Shown here: positions 63,601 to 64,000 of the stretch, piece by piece
Layout: each line of letters opens with the position of its first letter
How positions within the stretch are numbered: the first letter of the stretch is position 1
NCBI RefSeq assembly: GCF_051401765.1
Contig: NW_027480422.1
Coordinates: forward strand, 14,092,001 to 14,156,000
Direction of reading: 5' to 3'
Source: Calliopsis andreniformis
Lineage: Eukaryota > Arthropoda > Insecta > Hymenoptera > Andrenidae
Length of the DNA stretch: 64,000 nucleotides
Program-made: the position numbers and the translations under genes
Notes under the pieces: model-generated
What the model was told of the DNA's origin: nothing
What the model saw: the letters and a program-made list of their open reading frames with translations, nothing else
Database searches by the model: none

Positions 63601-64000
63601 ACGTTGCTGGCAACCTAGGCTTCACTCTAGGGCGTTGCTCCACGACATCGTATAGCTACGGCCTTAGGAGTCAACGTCAGAGGCATAAAATACAATAAAA
63701 GTAGAACAGTCTTTTCATCGTATAACAGGAATAATTGCAAACATTGTGAAAGTTATGGACATTTCTACGTTCCGGGCAACCTAGGCTTAACTGTAGGGTG
63801 TTGCTCCACCAGATCGCTTAGTTACGGACTTAGAATTTAACGCCAGAAGCATAAAATACCGTAAAAATGCAACAGTTTTTCCATCGTATGACAGGAATAA
63901 TTGCAACCAGTGTGAAAGTACTGGTCATTTCTATGTTCCGTGTATCCTAGGCTTCACTGTAGGGCGTTGCTCCACCAGATCGAATAGCTAGGGACTTAGA
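57661..64000 (+). repeat. Diverged satellite segment, about 38 monomers, to window end
   Basis: 60005-60400 repeats 53360-53755 (offset 6645), including the rare word GGGTGTTGCTGCACC. 58541-59370 resembles 62687-63516 (offset about 4146), sharing AACAAGCCAGAAGG, GACACGGGCAAC and monomers one base short at CACCCTAGGCG (58814, 62962; also near 62465). A type with CGCTTAGTTACGGAC recurs near 57846, 58177, 60332, 60831 and 63815. The array continues past the window end; the last monomer, from about 63898, is cut. Confidence 0.82.

Larger units (their letters stand above)
1..64000 (+). repeat. Tandem satellite array of 166-bp monomers, about 385 copies
   Basis: The whole window is a head-to-tail array of one 166-bp unit with no interruption. 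Successive starts of TAATTGC fall at 1, 167 and 333, and the last is near 63898, which gives 385 periods averaging 165.97 bp. All copies lie in the same orientation. Landmarks present in nearly every copy are GGTCATTTCTACGTT (monomer 26-40), CCGGGCAACCTAGGCTTCAC (41-60), GGGCGTTGCTCCACC (65-79), GTCAACGCC (105-113) and CATCGTATAA (151-160). Monomer length near one nucleosome repeat and multi-kilobase higher-order duplications are typical of centromeric satellites in plants and animals; that assignment is inference. No gene, transposable element or unique DNA is visible. Open reading frames in it are frames of the satellite itself and are not called as genes. Confidence 0.99.

Noticed and set aside
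1..64000. CRISPR array
   Set aside because: The repeat unit is 166 bp with variation throughout. There is no short constant repeat with unrelated spacers.
1..64000. Diverged coding tandem repeat (repeat protein gene)
   Set aside because: A 166-bp unit cannot keep one reading frame, stop codons occur in every frame within a few monomers, and one-base indels are tolerated.

Overview
This window is one uninterrupted block of satellite DNA, and I find no genes in it. From base 1 to base 64000 it consists of head-to-tail copies of a monomer of 166 bp (about 41% GC), all in the same orientation. If the monomer is taken to start at TAATTGCAAC (first at base 1), the last start is near 63898. The window therefore holds about 385 complete monomers plus a 103-bp partial one, with a mean length of about 165.97 bp. 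I saw no transposon, rRNA or tRNA gene, inverted segment or unique sequence. Every open reading frame is short (133 codons at most), recurs wherever its underlying monomers recur, and shifts frame at each monomer because 166 is not a multiple of 3. I treat all of them as non-coding.

The organism is a eukaryote, and the sequence looks centromeric or pericentromeric. The monomer is close to one nucleosome repeat in length and alternates a GC-rich core (monomer positions about 41-82) with an AT-rich linker (about 121-149). Recurrent differences between monomers fall largely at CpG sites as transitions, which suggests a genome with cytosine methylation. A plant is my best guess. The word TGTGAAAGTTATGGTCATTT (monomer 14-33) resembles, from memory only, the start of the soybean CentGm satellite, so a legume or other eudicot is possible; this is weak evidence.

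Layout. 1-9457 is a mosaic of monomer variants with many partial duplications. 9458-15931 is a 39-monomer unit (copy A). 15932-25227 is a 56-monomer relative of it (copy B). Copy B equals copy A plus a tandem 15-monomer duplication (13972-16461 repeated as 16462-18951) plus two extra monomers near 23619-23940 that match a variant found at 6521-6842. 25228-36403 is an intermediate zone of shared 4- to 12-monomer blocks at offsets of 24, 14 and 21 monomers. 36404-38451 is more diverged. 38452-42732 is a 13-monomer tandem duplication. 42733-47710 is diverged. 47711-51358 is an 11-monomer tandem duplication. 51359-64000 is the most diverged part and carries only scattered shared blocks.

Every duplication offset I measured is a whole number of monomers (2, 4, 5, 10, 11, 13, 14, 15, 20, 21, 24, 25, 26, 30, 38, 39, 40, 58 or more), apart from a few inherited single-base indels. 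That is the pattern of in-register unequal exchange or conversion, at several ages, layered on each other. I found no previously undescribed gene system. What is interesting is the nested duplication history, a conserved dyad in the GC core, and CpG-centred variation. All positions and identities come from reading by eye.
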